The translations under genes were made by a program, and so were the position numbers. A DNA stretch of 64,000 nucleotides from assembly GCA_015178975.1 (NCBI GenBank), contig WHVD01000215.1, positions 53,104 to 117,103 of the forward strand. The letters run 5' to 3'. Below the pieces are notes generated by a model. The model did not search any database, was not told where the DNA came from, and saw nothing but the letters and a program-made list of their open reading frames with translations. The stretch is from Hysterangium stoloniferum. Its lineage: Eukaryota > Basidiomycota > Agaricomycetes > Hysterangiales > Hysterangiaceae. Positions 22,657 to 36,829 of the stretch are shown here, one piece after another; the first letter of the stretch is position 1; each line of letters begins with the position of its first letter.

Positions 22657-25575
22657 ATGGCAGACGACGTTAAACGTCTAAAACGTAAACTGGTCCCAAC
22701 AACGAGCTCCTTAGCTCGTAAGAAGCCTAAAAAAAACCATGTCGTCGTCCCTAAGGTCAAAAAATCGCATGTCAAAAGCTTATCTTCGACCCAAGTTGCA
22801 GTGGACGACCTCCCATGGAAATCCGTTTGTACTCAAGATATAGGCGAATTCGGGGACAATGGAGAGGGTGGAATGATGGGTTTAGAAGAGGTCGAGGGTG
22901 TCGAAGTTGTATATGGTGAAGGGAAAGAGGGAAGGATCGTCGGATTTCGGGTCTGCTCTGTTTATTTCATATATGAGCTGATATTGAGCTGTGCGTCACT
23001 CAGGTTATAGAACCTTCAAATAAAATGGACAATACTACAACCAAAACCTCCGGAAATGATGACGATGAAAAAGGACAATCGGTCCCTGCATCTGTAGTTA
23101 TCGACGCATTTGATAGTATGTGTTGGGTACGTTTCGTATATATGTACTTACTTTTCCAAATAGATGTACTACTCCCATCGTGGTCAAAATACCCATTTCA
23201 TCCCGCTTTGCTGCACTCTATACATAAGCGTGGTTTTACAAATCCCACCCCCATTCAAGAAAGGACGTTTGACGTGTTTTTGCACAGTAAACCCCCATCC
23301 GTTGAGAGCGAAACAGACAAGAAAGATAACAGTGGCGAGGCCGAAGAGATCGCCAATGGTACACTCAGACATCGAGACATAATTGGAATAGCGCAGACAG
23401 TGAGTCCATACCAATTTTAGTCTACTTCACCTAATAGCAACCAGGGTTCCGGAAAAACCTTGGCGTACGGGATACCAATTTTGCACGAAATATTAAACAG
23501 TCTCACGACCCCTTGGGATCCGTCCCTCCCACAAAAATCTGTTACGGTGACATCCCCACGCGAAGCACAACGTCGCCCGTTACAAGCCCTGGTTCTCGCA
23601 CCAACACGTGAATTGGCTCTCCAAGTTTCTGAACACTTGAATGCTTGCCTGGATCGACTATTCGCAGCCCAGACACAGTCAGAGCTAGAAGGGTCAAAGT
23701 CCCGGCCGCCACCTCCATTATCGGTTGCAGCCATTGTCGGTGGCATGTCTGCGCAGAAGCAGCGTCGTATTTTATCGCGGGGTGTGGATGTTTTGGTCGT
23801 TACGCCCGGTAGATTCTGGGACTTGTGTGGAGAGGTACGAGTATGGTCTATTGCAGATTTGGACTAAAATGAGACTACGGCGCCGCAGGATCCCTCGTTG
23901 ACCGCTCAATTACGTTCATTGCGTTTTCTAGTTCTGGACGAGGCCGACCGTATGGTTGAAGCAGGCCATTTCCAGGAATTGGACAATATTCTCAAGTTGA
24001 CAGCAAGGTCAACGGTGGATAAGTTAGTGTACAGCTTTGGGATGGCCATCATATAATCTCAGATAATATTTTAGTGTTGATCCGGACGATCCTCTACCCC
24101 CTGCAGATCTCACATTTGAAGATACTGTTACCGCATCCCAGACGAACGAGAGCCTACAGACGTTTGTGTTTTCCGCCACCATGAGTAAGGATTTGCAACG
24201 TGATCTTAAGCGTAACCGGGGACGTTCAAAACGGAAAGGCGGAACCTCTTCTACCCTTGGTGAATATTATTTTTTTATGGTGGCGAATAATCATTAAAAA
24301 TTTAATATCTCCAGATGATCTCATCATGAGACTTGATTTCCGTGATCCAGATCCCGTGGTCATCGACTTGAGTCCCGTAGGTGGCCGCGTACAGGGTTTG
24401 CAAGAGAGCAAAGTTGAATGTTTGTCCACCGACAAGGTAACTAGGTGTTGTTTCTTCGAATCGATTGTTATTAACCGCCATCGTCTAGGATGTTTACCTT
24501 TACTATTTCCTATTGCGCCATCCTGGTCGCTCCCTCGTGTTTCTTTCGTCAATAGATGGTATTCGACGGCTTATGCCAATGTTAGAGCTGTTAAAAATCA
24601 GTGCTTGGCCATTGCATTCCGGTCTGCAACAAAAGCAGCGCCTCAAGAATTTCGATCGGTAAGTCAGCTCCGCGTTATCCTCCCGCCAATTTAGACAATG
24701 ATGTTATTTTATGTAGATTCAAGTCCACCCCTAATTCTGTGCTTCTCGCAACAGACGTTGCCGCCCGAGGTTTGGATGTGCCAGCTGTTGACCATGTTAT
24801 ACACTATCAAGTCCCTCGCTCTGCCGATGCCTATGTGCATCGTAACGGACGTACAGCACGTGCAATGCAACAGGGTTTTGGGCTCGTGCTTTGTGCACCC
24901 GACGAAAGGCGTGTATTCAAAGGCGTGTTGACTGGTCTTGGCCGCGGTAAGACTGGTGCTCCAGGTTTACGAGCTGTACTTATCGATCTGTCTCCTAGAG
25001 GAGGATGATGTCCCTGAGCTGAATATAGACCACGATATTCTAGGGAAGCTCAAAAGCCGTGTTCAACTTGCGCGTCAAATTGATAACGTGGCGCATCGCG
25101 TGAAGAAAGACAACCATGATAAAAATTGGATGCGAGAGACGGCAGAAGCGATGGAAATTGAGCTTGGGTCTGATTTCGAGTATGTTTTAGCTATTTTTTA
25201 AAATTCTTCTGGGAAACCGTCTGTTCATATCTACTGTTTTTCCAGCTCTGATGGCTCCGAATCCAAGCCTAAAGCGTCTATTAAGAGACACAGGGAGTCG
25301 AAAATGGCAAAATTGAAGGCGGAATTGAAGCAGGCACTATCTCAACCTTTAGTTGCCCGAGGTGTTTCTGCCAAATACATTACGTCGGGAACAAGACGTG
25401 TTGTTGATGATTTGGTCGAAGGTGCTAGTACGTAACTGCATTTCAATCCTTAAAGCTTTATTCACATGTCCTCACTCAAGATCATGAGACGATGCTTGGT
25501 CTTCAGAAGATGAAAGCGGGAAGTGAGGTTGTTCGACAGAAAAAGAAATCTGGCCATACGAAGAGGACCCGATGA
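22657..25575 (+). CDS. MAK5: MAK5/DDX24-type DEAD-box RNA helicase, 12 exons
   Basis: This is an ATP-dependent RNA helicase. Yeast MAK5 acts in the nucleolus in 60S ribosomal subunit assembly. Exons: 22657-22950, 23004-23115, 23164-23399, 23445-23834, 23889-24022, 24075-24259, 24315-24436, 24489-24658, 24717-24946, 24999-25179, 25246-25427 and 25481-25575. They total 776 aa in a continuous frame. Seen in order: a basic lysine-rich N-terminus; DDLPWKSV and GLEEVEGV, typical of MAK5; the Q motif (FTNPTPIQ); motif I AQTGSGKT (joined across an intron); Ia [11 protein letters not shown]; Ib TPGR; II LDEAD; III SAT; then [20 protein letters not shown] and HRNGRTAR (motifs IV-VI). The C-terminus has RVQLARQID and the basic tail SGHTKRTR. 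Exon 2 is inferred mainly from frame and is the least certain. Confidence 0.92.
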
Positions 25576-26795
25576 GACCGGCTGATTGTTTGATTCAGTA
25601 GTACGAGGAACACCCATATTTGGCTAGATTTCCCTGACCGCACTGATCCCATAATTTGATGTTATTTAATGTGTTGAACCGCATCTCGACTATAGGAGGT
25701 CGAAAGCCTACCTTCTGATAAAGAAGGAAGATCCGCATCCCAAATTTCCAACTATGGTAGATCTGATATGCCTTGCAAATGATGTAATGCTGCCAGCACT
25801 TAGGGGCTCACCTTGAGACTAAGTGTACTCTCAGGTGTCCTTATCTTTGTTGTTCGCTTCCGTGTGACCTTGATCAACCAACTATACTAACTCCTCTAGG
25901 CATTTGATGCACGGATATTTATGACGACTTGCGAGTGTTGCACTGTGTGGATAAGGGTTCTTACTGATTGTGATAACCACACGCATCAGCCATCTGTTAC
26001 TGTTATTTAAGAAAAGTGGGCTTGGCTTTTCCCAGGCTCTTGAGATTATCAACATCTCATTTTTTTTATGAATTATTAAAGTCTCTTCGGTGTCGATATT
26101 CCGCAGAATAGTATTATTATATTTGTATATCAAATAAATAAAATTAAGTACGGACCTCAGTAATGTAGCCAGTAATGGTCATCAGCACAGGCAGAGCTTG
26201 TTACTATCATTGACCCAACCTGAAGATTCAACTGCATAGAATAAAGTTTCATATTGTAGTTGATAAAGTATTCACACCTGAGTTTATTATATCTTCAAAA
26301 AAGTGGTCAGTGCTTGGACAGATCGTCAAAACGCTTCTCCATTAGGGTCAGCCGCAATTCTCATCCTAGATCACATTGCAGTTCAGGTTCAGCCGCAGTT
26401 GTGATGCTGCGCAATTGAAGGGACATCACTAATAAACCCACGCAAAAATAAATTCAAGAAAATCAAAATATAATGAAATTATCTTATAATAAATTATTCG
26501 AACAATTCTAACTCTTAAATTCGCAGAACGGTCAAGGTTACCGACAAGTTTACGGCAAATCGGCCACCTCCGTTTTTTTGAAACTCCGACATAGGTAAAA
26601 TGGCGCCAAGTTATGTAATCTAACACCCTTTGCCCCGGTTTGTAGCACAGCCAAAGAAGCTTTGTTTTCAACCTCATAGAGCATCGTTTTACGCCGTCCT
26701 CATCGTCTTCCATAGCGAGCTTAATTCATCCAGTCACGTCTTCCTTTTCTTCTTAACGAACACCTACCCGTTTTACTACTTAGATTATCACTAAA
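25576..26795. other. Intergenic between helicase and actin
   Basis: No gene is recognised. The sequence is AT-rich with short unsupported frames on the minus strand. The last 100 bases before the actin ATG are pyrimidine-rich (TTCCTTTTCTTCTTAACG), as is usual for highly expressed fungal genes. Confidence 0.5.
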
Positions 26796-28484
<1,689 letters not shown>

Positions 28485-28783
28485 GACATTCAAAAGGAGT
28501 GCAGGTTCTCTAGGACGGCGCGTATTAATACCTGATCTCTTCCTTTTCTCGTTTTACTCTTTCCTCCGTTCTGCGACGTACCTCTCTACTTTCTCCTTAT
28601 GAATGCGACGTTGCACATAGTTTATACTACGTCTGTCAATGTTGAATAAAAAGAAGTTGTTTTTAAACTATGTTGTTCCGAGCAAAGTAGTTTCCTAGAC
28701 TACCTCTGTCTTCGGTAGGTTGGTAGCCGCCCAAATATTAGGTAATCACGAACCAATACCTATATCCCGTTCCGTCGTGGTTC

Positions 28784-29357
28784 ATGGCTCAGTCGTCGAC
28801 AACAGCGTCTCAGGAAGAGTTAAAGAAGTATAGGGTTCCGTTGGGATATCGGGATGGGTGTTCTGCGTGAGTCATTCATTGAGCCTGTGCTGTGTGAGAG
28901 GCTGATTGGACGGTTGCCTTCTTCTGGTCAACACTGACAATGCACTACGTCTTTTTATTATTCGCAACGCTATTATAATCACATTTTACTACAAAAGGCT
29001 GGTGATTCCCCTCAATATATGTCGGCGGAAGAATTTCTATCTTCCATGGGAATGTGGCCATGAGAGGTTGGTGCTTGTGTTATCGCTCAATCACATTTCA
29101 TTTACCAAAGTTGTTCTTTACAAGACACGAATATGAGCGGTATGTTGCATGTGCTATTGTGGGTAGGGTTGACTTGTTTAATTGAGTGACTTTTTATTTG
29201 TGCGATATTGCAGTTGTCAATACCTTGAGTACGTGGGCGCCTTTCTCTCTCTCTTCTGTGCTCATCAGGTCACTCACACTTAATGTACAGTTTCATCCGA
29301 CGGACAAAGGAGCTTTCGAAGCGGAATTCGAAGGCATTAGAAGGCGCGGAGGAGTAG
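28784..29357 (+). CDS. Complex I subunit NDUFB7/B18, 5 exons
   Basis: This is an accessory subunit of mitochondrial NADH:ubiquinone oxidoreductase on the intermembrane-space side. Five small exons (28784-28866, 28998-29066, 29125-29139, 29214-29228, 29291-29357) give 82 aa in frame, and all introns are GT-AG. The protein shows the family core YRVPLGYRDGCSALVIPLN, then CRRKNFYLPWEC and ECGHERHEYERCQY, followed by a basic helix DFIRRTKELSKR. The cysteines form a twin CX9C arrangement, C-x9-C (CSALVIPLNIC) and C-x9-C (CGHERHEYERC), as in MIA40-imported proteins. Exons 3 and 4 are only 15 nt each. It starts about 300 bp after actin. Confidence 0.88.
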
Positions 29358-31675
29358 AGAATGATATATAAAAGATGGAGTATATGCAATTGTAGTGGAG
29401 TTGCGTGCGAACAGGACAAGGTTGTAACGTTGCCGGCTCCAATAAGCTATGCGCAGGATTTGGGCTTGTTTTAGGACCGGGCTAGGATGATGAGTTTGAT
29501 GGTGTGATGTTTCGTTGGAACTTGACACATGCATGCGCGCCGGGCAGGGTATGAAGCTAGCCTCCACTGCTATGCAGTCCCTGATATACTAAGCCATCTT
29601 GGCGGAGAGAAAGAAAACGAGAGGCAGGGTACGGATCGAACCATAGATCGACCGAAATAAGGAGCCGAAGCTTGGACAAGAAGGGTGCTGATAAGCCCAC
29701 GAATATGGATTGCGGCTCGGAAGAAAGAGCTTAGAACAGCCACGGCCGAATCTCTGGACTGCAGGTGTGTAGAGTCCATGGAGCACAGGGTGACAGAGTG
29801 CCAAATGTTAGGACAAGAAGTCTTATTGAACCAAGCCAGAAATATTTGACTCTCAATCACGACTGCGTGGCGTGGACCTACGACTAGAACAAAGACAGTA
29901 GGACATGTGAACGGAAGAATCGCCTTTTCGCAATACCTGTGTCGAAAACAACCTACATGATATGGAAGCTACGATGCATGTGGGGGATTGAACACGAGGG
30001 CTTCCGAACAAAGCTGCCCGAGGAAGACGGGCTGAAGTATAAGTGGACAGATATCTTGAGAAGACGTTATATGATGACTTCCTAGCGAGTGACAGGCGCA
30101 GATTCAAAAGGAAGACCCATGCCTTGAAGGATCGTAAATAAAACGGGAAAATGATCTGGGGAAGCAAAGCTTGAAATAAAAACAAATGTCGCCAAGCTGA
30201 ATCAACGAGGTTTTAGCTCCAAGGTTCAAATGTCTTCTCTATTCTTGATGGTTCAGCTGGTGATGAAGAGCACCAACACCTGAAGAACAGATGCTCCACA
30301 GTCAAGTTGGATGTTCGTTATACCATGAACACTTGCAGTGTCCCTTTCAACACCCCACATAAATTGTAGAATTAACTTGCTGCCAAAGTATTGTGATTGC
30401 ATTGCCTGCAAGTTTGTGTATGCTAGCGTCATTCATCACGGAATATATCCCTTGTAAGTTTGCACAACCCTCAATACAGGCCGATCAGTCGAACTGACAC
30501 TTACTATAGTACAGGGTATGGAGGCAGGAGCGAGGGAGGCACGTGTAGGACTCATAACGAGGGGGCTAATGGGATGTACGTTCGTCGATCACGATATATA
30601 CGTCACACCTTTCCAGTGCAAGAATGAGGCAGCAAGAGTAATGCAATGAGACAAAGGTTGTCAGGTGTTGAACAGTAGTGATAGCGTTCAAATCAGCGGC
30701 TGGAAAGTGATCGAGATATAGTGTATGCATCTAAAGCAAGCATGATGGAAATACAGCAACTAATTTCATATTGGACCATGTACATGGCTAATGCCACATC
30801 AAAATATCGTGGCGGGGGCTGGTGCAGTGAAGTATCCAAGACACGTCATCACGTGTTGCGAGGCATAAACGAAAATGCGAAAGTGTTGGACATAGCGTAA
30901 TAATAACACTGACGGACATTTGTAGTATATCTTCTTTCAAATGCAATCTATACCATATGGAATTGTAGCAACCGGCGAGATAGCTTGATGTTACAAACTC
31001 AAGCTGAAGGTAGAAGAGAGGCAGTCGTGACGGTTCGGTTGTTTCCTCACTGAGACTCTGGCGAATGACCATACAAGACCACGCGTACAAGGACCATCGG
31101 TGGGGAGGACTTAGCACGAAATACATCACGAGGATACTACTGCAAAGCATGTGTCCATTGGGATACAATCGTGTCCGCAGAAATAAGCTACTGCTGTTGT
31201 CAAAGGGGACGCACTATTCTTCCGAGCGCCATTAGGAAGGAAGCCAGCTGGTGATGTTCTGTGGAAAGATGTCAAATAACGTGAACAGCCTTCAATTGGA
31301 CAATTACAATGACCGCGCGACTTCAGGGTTCCGCCCAGTCAGACTTGGAATGGACGGTGGTGCTGACATAGACATTTCTGAACATATGGCTTTTCGTTGA
31401 GTACGACTAGTATTGAATGGTAGGCTTCTGGGGATGAGTGATATATTTGGCAAGCCATTGATAAGAAGACGAGTGACCTCGATTGACGTGTCACGCTTAT
31501 CTCTCTCGTAGTCTGCCACCTTAGCGCAACTTACTCAAACATCTCTCACAACAACCAGATCTTTAAATGTTGATTTCTATCATTAGGCGTCTGAAACGAG
31601 CTCTTCTTATATACCCTGATGGGTTTGAACCTCTGGGCTCTTTTCTAATCTCTCCGCAGCAGCTACTGTCTAAGG
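29358..31675. other. 2.3-kb region without a recognisable gene
   Basis: Only unsupported short frames are seen, mainly on the minus strand (29570-30185, 30788-31168). No motif, tRNA or transposon end is visible. The last 200 bases lie upstream of the NLR gene and may hold its promoter; an in-frame ATG also exists in another frame at 31567. Confidence 0.5.
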
Positions 31676-34600
31676 ATGCTCCGTCGGCTGATACATTCCA
31701 ATCTGGCCCTCAAGAACAAACGAGCGGTCAGCATTTCGGGATCAAAATGCTTTCATCAGGCATTTCTCCGACAATCGAGTAAGCAGTTAAATATCAAACA
31801 TTGCTGTCCACCGGGACTTAACTGCAGATCTTCCAGCATCGTCGCCATCCATGGGTTGGATGGACATCGTGAGGCATCTTGGACAGCACTCAACGGTAAA
31901 CTCTGGCTTCGCGATTTCTTACCCAAGGATGTACCTTGTGCCAGGATTTTAACATATGGTTATGATGCCTACACCCAGAGCACGGCTACATCATCCACGC
32001 AGACCTTGGATAGTCACGCAGAGAGCTTTCTTGCACGCTTGTCTGCATTCAGAGAGAGTTCAGACACAACGGTTTGCATAACTCATATATACATACAATT
32101 GTGTTTCTTTCTCATAGAACCGCTTCAGAAAAGGCCTATAATTTTTATTGCTCACAGCGTCGGAGGAATTATTCTCAAATACGTAGGTTGATTTCTGTAA
32201 TACATGTCAAGCCTTTTTTCAATATTGGGGTTTGTCAGGCTTTGATACAAGCTAGTCAGGCACACGATGGTCACCTGGTGAAACACAAGTGGATCGCTGT
32301 GTCTACATATGCCATTTTATTCCTCAGCACACCACATCAAGGCACAAATGCTATATCAAAGCTGGCTAATCAACACTTGCAGCTTGGGTCACTATCCAGC
32401 AAGACTAATAAGATATTGTTGAAGCATTTAATCTCCAACTCTGAGTGGCTGCAACAGCAGTCAGCTTTTTACAAAGCAATCAGTGGAAATTTCCGCACCA
32501 AACTCTTTCATGAAACCCTGCCGACGGTTCTCCCCGATAACAGTTCTCAACTAGTGAGTCTACATATGTATCGGGTGGTACAAATCTATAGTGCCATTCC
32601 CAGATTGTTCCGAAATTATCTGCTGTAATCCCCGGTGCTATTGATATGGAGGTGGTAGGGATGTCTAAGGATCATTATGGGATGACCAAATTTGCATCTC
32701 AGAATGATGATGACTTCATTCTTATATTATCTGTTATAAAAAATATGACTGAGAGTGCTTCATCTGTAGTGCAATATCAGTGGTTGAAGTTTGAGCAGAC
32801 AGGTGAGGAATATCTTCAAAAAATAAGCTGCATATTGATATTATTTGCCAAGCAGAGACGACTTCCACAGCAGTGACATATGTGGCTAAACTCCGCCCTA
32901 GTCCAAGGTTCTTAGGGCAGGAGGAACATATTACAACATTGAAGAAATTCTTTGCCCCTGACAATTCCCAGACATGGAGGCATTTCCTTTTATATGGCAT
33001 GGCAGGGGTTGGGAAAACTCAGATATGTTTGAAGTTCATTGAAGATGTACTAGATAATAAAAAGTAAGTTACCTGCTACTTCATTGGCCCTGCTGATAAA
33101 TTCTGATTAATAATAAGTGATTATTGGAGAATTATCTGGATTGATGCTACAAACACAGTGACATTAGAGGATAGCTTGATCAGCATTGCAGATGATCCTG
33201 AAGCTAAAGTGATAGGTGTTGAAAGGTCTAGTAATGCTGTCCTGACATGGCTTGCTCGCCATAAAAGGAAGTGGCTTCTTGTGTTTGATAATGCTGATGG
33301 GGTGGATGGTGAAGTCCTTAACTATTTGAAACATCTCAGGCCAATTCATGCCTTGATTACAAGCCGGATCCGTGGACTTAGTACCCATGTCACATCATGT
33401 ATGGAAATTCTGCCAATGGATGAGGATAGGGCTGTATCTTTGTTTCACACTGCAGCATTGCTTTCAAATTGTTCCAACACTGCAGTGATTGAACTATCGA
33501 GGCATATTGTAAGGAAATTGGGCTTTTTGCCCCTTGCTGTAGATATTGCAGGGGCAACCATATCTACTGGATTGTGCACAACCTATGACTATCTTAAAAT
33601 GTATGAAACACAAAGAGTACACTTACTGGATGGTGAAGATCCTTCTTTAAAAGGAGCAACAGGATACAACCACACTGTTTACAGTGCTTTGAATATCTCC
33701 TACAATCTTATTGAAAGGGCAGCCACCTCTTCTAAAAAGGCACAGGATGCTCTATTAGTTCTTAAAGTGTTGGGTTTCTTCCACCATCAAAATATTATGG
33801 AAACTATATTTAAACAGGCAGCAGAGTCAGCTCCTGCAGTAATATATGATGAAAACCTACCAACTACATCACATGATCTGCCCAATCACCTACTTAAATG
33901 CAATGAGGATGGGCAATGGTCAAATATTGCATTTAGACAGGCAGTTCAAGTTCTTTGTGATTATTCATTATTGTCCAAAGTGGGACCCACAGAGGGGTTT
34001 CTATCATGGACAATGCATCCTGTGATTCATACTTGGAGTAGAGACAAGCCTTTGCTAAGTGATAGTTCTAGGTGCTTAAGAATAGCAAGGGCTATCATAG
34101 TAGGCTGTATCCCACTTGGTGAAACTCTAGAGGATATTATGGCACGACGGGGGCTTCTCCTTCACATTGAGGCATTTAGACACAATAGCTGTGGCAGAGA
34201 AGATCAGGATGTCTACTATGATGACATGCTGAGAAGATTCTCCATGGTTTTAACAGAGTTTGGTGACTGGAAAACTGCAAAAAATATGCAGGAAGTGTTG
34301 ATGGAAAAAAGAGAGGCTTTACTAGGTCCAGAGCATTCTGGCACTGTATTGGCCAAGGCCAATTTGGCAGACACCTACAGTGAATTGGGAAGGCCTAAGG
34401 AGGCAGAGGTCCTTGAGCTTCAGATATTGGAAGCCAGGCAGAACATACTAGGTCCAGAGCACCCTGAGACTGTAAAGGCCAAGGCCAATTTAGCAAGCAC
34501 CTATCGTGAATTGGGAAGGCCCAAGGAGGCAGAGGTGCTTGAGCTTCAGGTTTTGGAAGCCAGGCAGACCATACTAGGTCCAGAGCACCTTGAGACTGTA

Positions 34601-36829
34601 TTGGCCAAGGGCAATTTGGCATGCACCTATCATGAATTGGGAAGGCCCAAGGAGGCAGAGGTGCTTGAGCTTCAGGTGCTGGAAGCCAGGCAGAACATAC
34701 TAGGTCCAGAGCACCCTGGCACTGTATTGGCCAAGGCTAATTTGGCAGGCACCTACAGGCAATTGGGAAGGCCCAAGGAGGCAGAGGTGCTTGAGCTTCA
34801 GGTTTTGGAAGCCAGGCAGACCATACTAGGTCCAGAGCATCCTGAGACTGTAAAGGCCAAGGGCAATTTGGCATGCACCTACCGTGCATTGGGAAGGCCT
34901 AAGGAGGCAGAGGTGCTTGACCTTCAGGTGTTGGAAACCATGCAGAAAATACTAGGTCCAGAGCATCCTGGGACTGTATTGGCCAAGGCCAATTTGGCAG
35001 ACACCTACAGGGAATTAGGAAGGCCCAAGGAGGCAGAGGTCCTTGAGCTTCAGGTATTGGAAGACAGGCAGACCATACTAGGTCCAGAGCATCCTGGCAC
35101 TGTATGGGCCAAGGCCAATTTGGCATGCACCTACTGTGCATTGGGAAGGCCCAAGGATGCAGAGGTGCTTGAGCTTCAGGTGTTGGAAGCCATGCAGAAA
35201 ATACTAGGTCCAGAGCATCCTGGGACTGTAAAGGCCAAGGGCAATTTGGCATGCACCTACCGTGCATTGGGAAGGCCCAAGGAGGCAGAGGTGCTTGAGC
35301 TTCAGGTATTGGAAGCCAGGCAGACCATACTAGGTCCAGAGCACCTTGAGACTGTATTGGCCAAGGGCAATTTGGCATGCACCTATCATGAATTGGGAAG
35401 GCCCAAGGAGGCAGAGGTGCTTGAGCTTCAGGTGCTGGAAGCCAGGCAGAACATACTAGGTCCAGAGCACCCTGGCACTGTATTGGCCAAGGCTAATTTG
35501 GCAGGCACCTACAGGGAATTGGGAAGGCCCAAGGAGGCAGAGGTGCTTGAGCTTCAGGTTTTGGAAGCCAGGCAGACCATACTAGGTCCAGAGCATCCTG
35601 AGACTGTAAAGGCCAAGGGCAATTTGGCATGCACCTACTGTGCATTGGGAAGGCCTAAGGAGGCAGAGGTGCTTGACCTTCAGGTGTTGGAAACCATGCA
35701 GAAAATACTAGGTCCAGAGCATCCTGGGACTGTATTGGCCAAGGCCAATTTGGCAGACACCTACAGGGAATTAGGAAGGCCCAAGGAGGCAGAGGTGCTT
35801 GAGCTTCAGGTTTTGGAAGCCAGGCAGACCATACTAGGTCCAGAGCATCCTGAGACTGTAAAGGCCAAGGGCAATTTGGCATGCACCTACCGTGCATTGG
35901 GAAGGCCCAAGGATGCAGAGGTGCTTGAGCTTCAGGTGTTGGAAGCCATGCAGAAAATACTAGGTCCAGAGCATCCTGGGACTGTATTGGCCAAGGCCAA
36001 TTTGGCAGACACCTACAGGGAATTGGGAAGGCCCAAGGAGGCAGAGGTGCTTGAGCTTCAGGTATTGGAAGACAGGCAGACCATACTAGGTCCAGAACAT
36101 CCTGAGACTGTAAAGGCCAAGGGCAATTTGGCATGCACCTACCGTGCATTGGGAAGGCCCAAGGAGGCAGAGGTGCTTGAGCTTCAGGTGTTGGAAGCCA
36201 TGCAGAAAATACTAGGTCCAGAGCACCCTGGCACTGTATTGGCCAAGGCTAATTTGGCAGACACCTACAGGGAATTGGGAAGGCCCAAGGAGGCAGAGGT
36301 CCTTGAGCTTCAGGTATTGGAAGACAGGCAGACCATACTAGGTCCAGAGCATCCTGGCACTGTATGGGCCAAGGCCAATTTGGCATGCACCTACCATGCA
36401 TTGGGAAGGCCCAAGGAGGCAGAGGTGCTTGAGCTTCAGGTGTTGGAAGCCAGGCAGGACATACTAGGTCCAGAGCATCCTGAGACTGTACAGGCCAAGG
36501 GCAATTTGGCATGCACCTACCGTGCATTGGGAAGGCCCAAGGAGGCAGAGGTGCTTGAGCTTCAGGTATTGGAAGACAGGCAGACCATACTAGGCCCAGA
36601 GCATCCTGAGACTGTAAAGGCCAAGGGCAATTTGGCATGCACCTACCATGCATTGGGAAGGCCCAAGGAGGCAGAGGTGCTTGAGCTTCAGGTGTTGGAA
36701 GCCATGCAGACCATACTAGGTCCAGAGCATCCTGAGACTGTAAAGGCCAAGGGCAATTTGGCATGCACCTACTGTGCATTGGGAAGGCCAAATGTGAGAG
36801 GTACAGTGAAATATACTCAGGAAATATAG
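31676..36829 (+). CDS. NLR-type protein: alpha/beta hydrolase, NB-ARC, TPR array; 3' end displaced by an LTR
   Basis: Architecture matches fungal NLR-like proteins implicated in non-self recognition and incompatibility. Exons: 31676-32182, 32239-32553, 32592-32802, 32856-33063 and 33118-36829, all GT-AG and in phase (1650 aa). Residues about 55-250 form a lipase/esterase-like fold (IVAIHGLDGHREASW, nucleophile box AHSVGG, LSTPHQGT, IVPKLSAVIPGA). The NB-ARC follows, with P-loop GMAGVGKTQ near residue 391, Walker B WLLVFDNAD near 465, LITSRIRGL and LPLAVDIAG. From about residue 815 come some 20 kinesin-light-chain-type TPR units of 42 residues. The natural 3' end is lost: an LTR at 36793 supplies a foreign tail NVRGTVKYTQEI and a stop. 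The rest of the array lies at 38184-38353 and 39606-40320. A 46-nt GT-AG-like stretch at 32070-32115 reads through in frame; splicing it would shift the frame. No other effector was seen. Confidence 0.85.
34320..36792 (+). repeat. 126-bp tandem repeats encoding TPR units
   Basis: About 19.5 units of 126 bp (42 codons) carry the consensus LGRPKEAEVLELQVLEARQ plus ILGPEHPETV-AKANLA-TY. Units are very similar at the DNA level, differing at a few recurring positions (R/M at LEARQ, N/T/K before ILG, L/K/W before AK). Units 2-5 and 8-11 form a higher-order duplication offset by about 756 bp. Long antisense frames across the array are a by-product of its composition. Such homogenised repeats are known for ligand-sensing repeats of fungal NLRs. 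Confidence 0.95.

Noticed and set aside
29600-29660. tRNA on the minus strand (GGTTCGATCC-like T-loop)
   Set aside because: The bases around the loop do not form a T-stem, and no acceptor, D or anticodon stem could be found.
34395-36791. Long antisense frames across the TPR array (159-180 codons)
   Set aside because: They repeat with the 126-bp unit and are the mirror of the sense TPR coding. The sense frame has clear protein homology.
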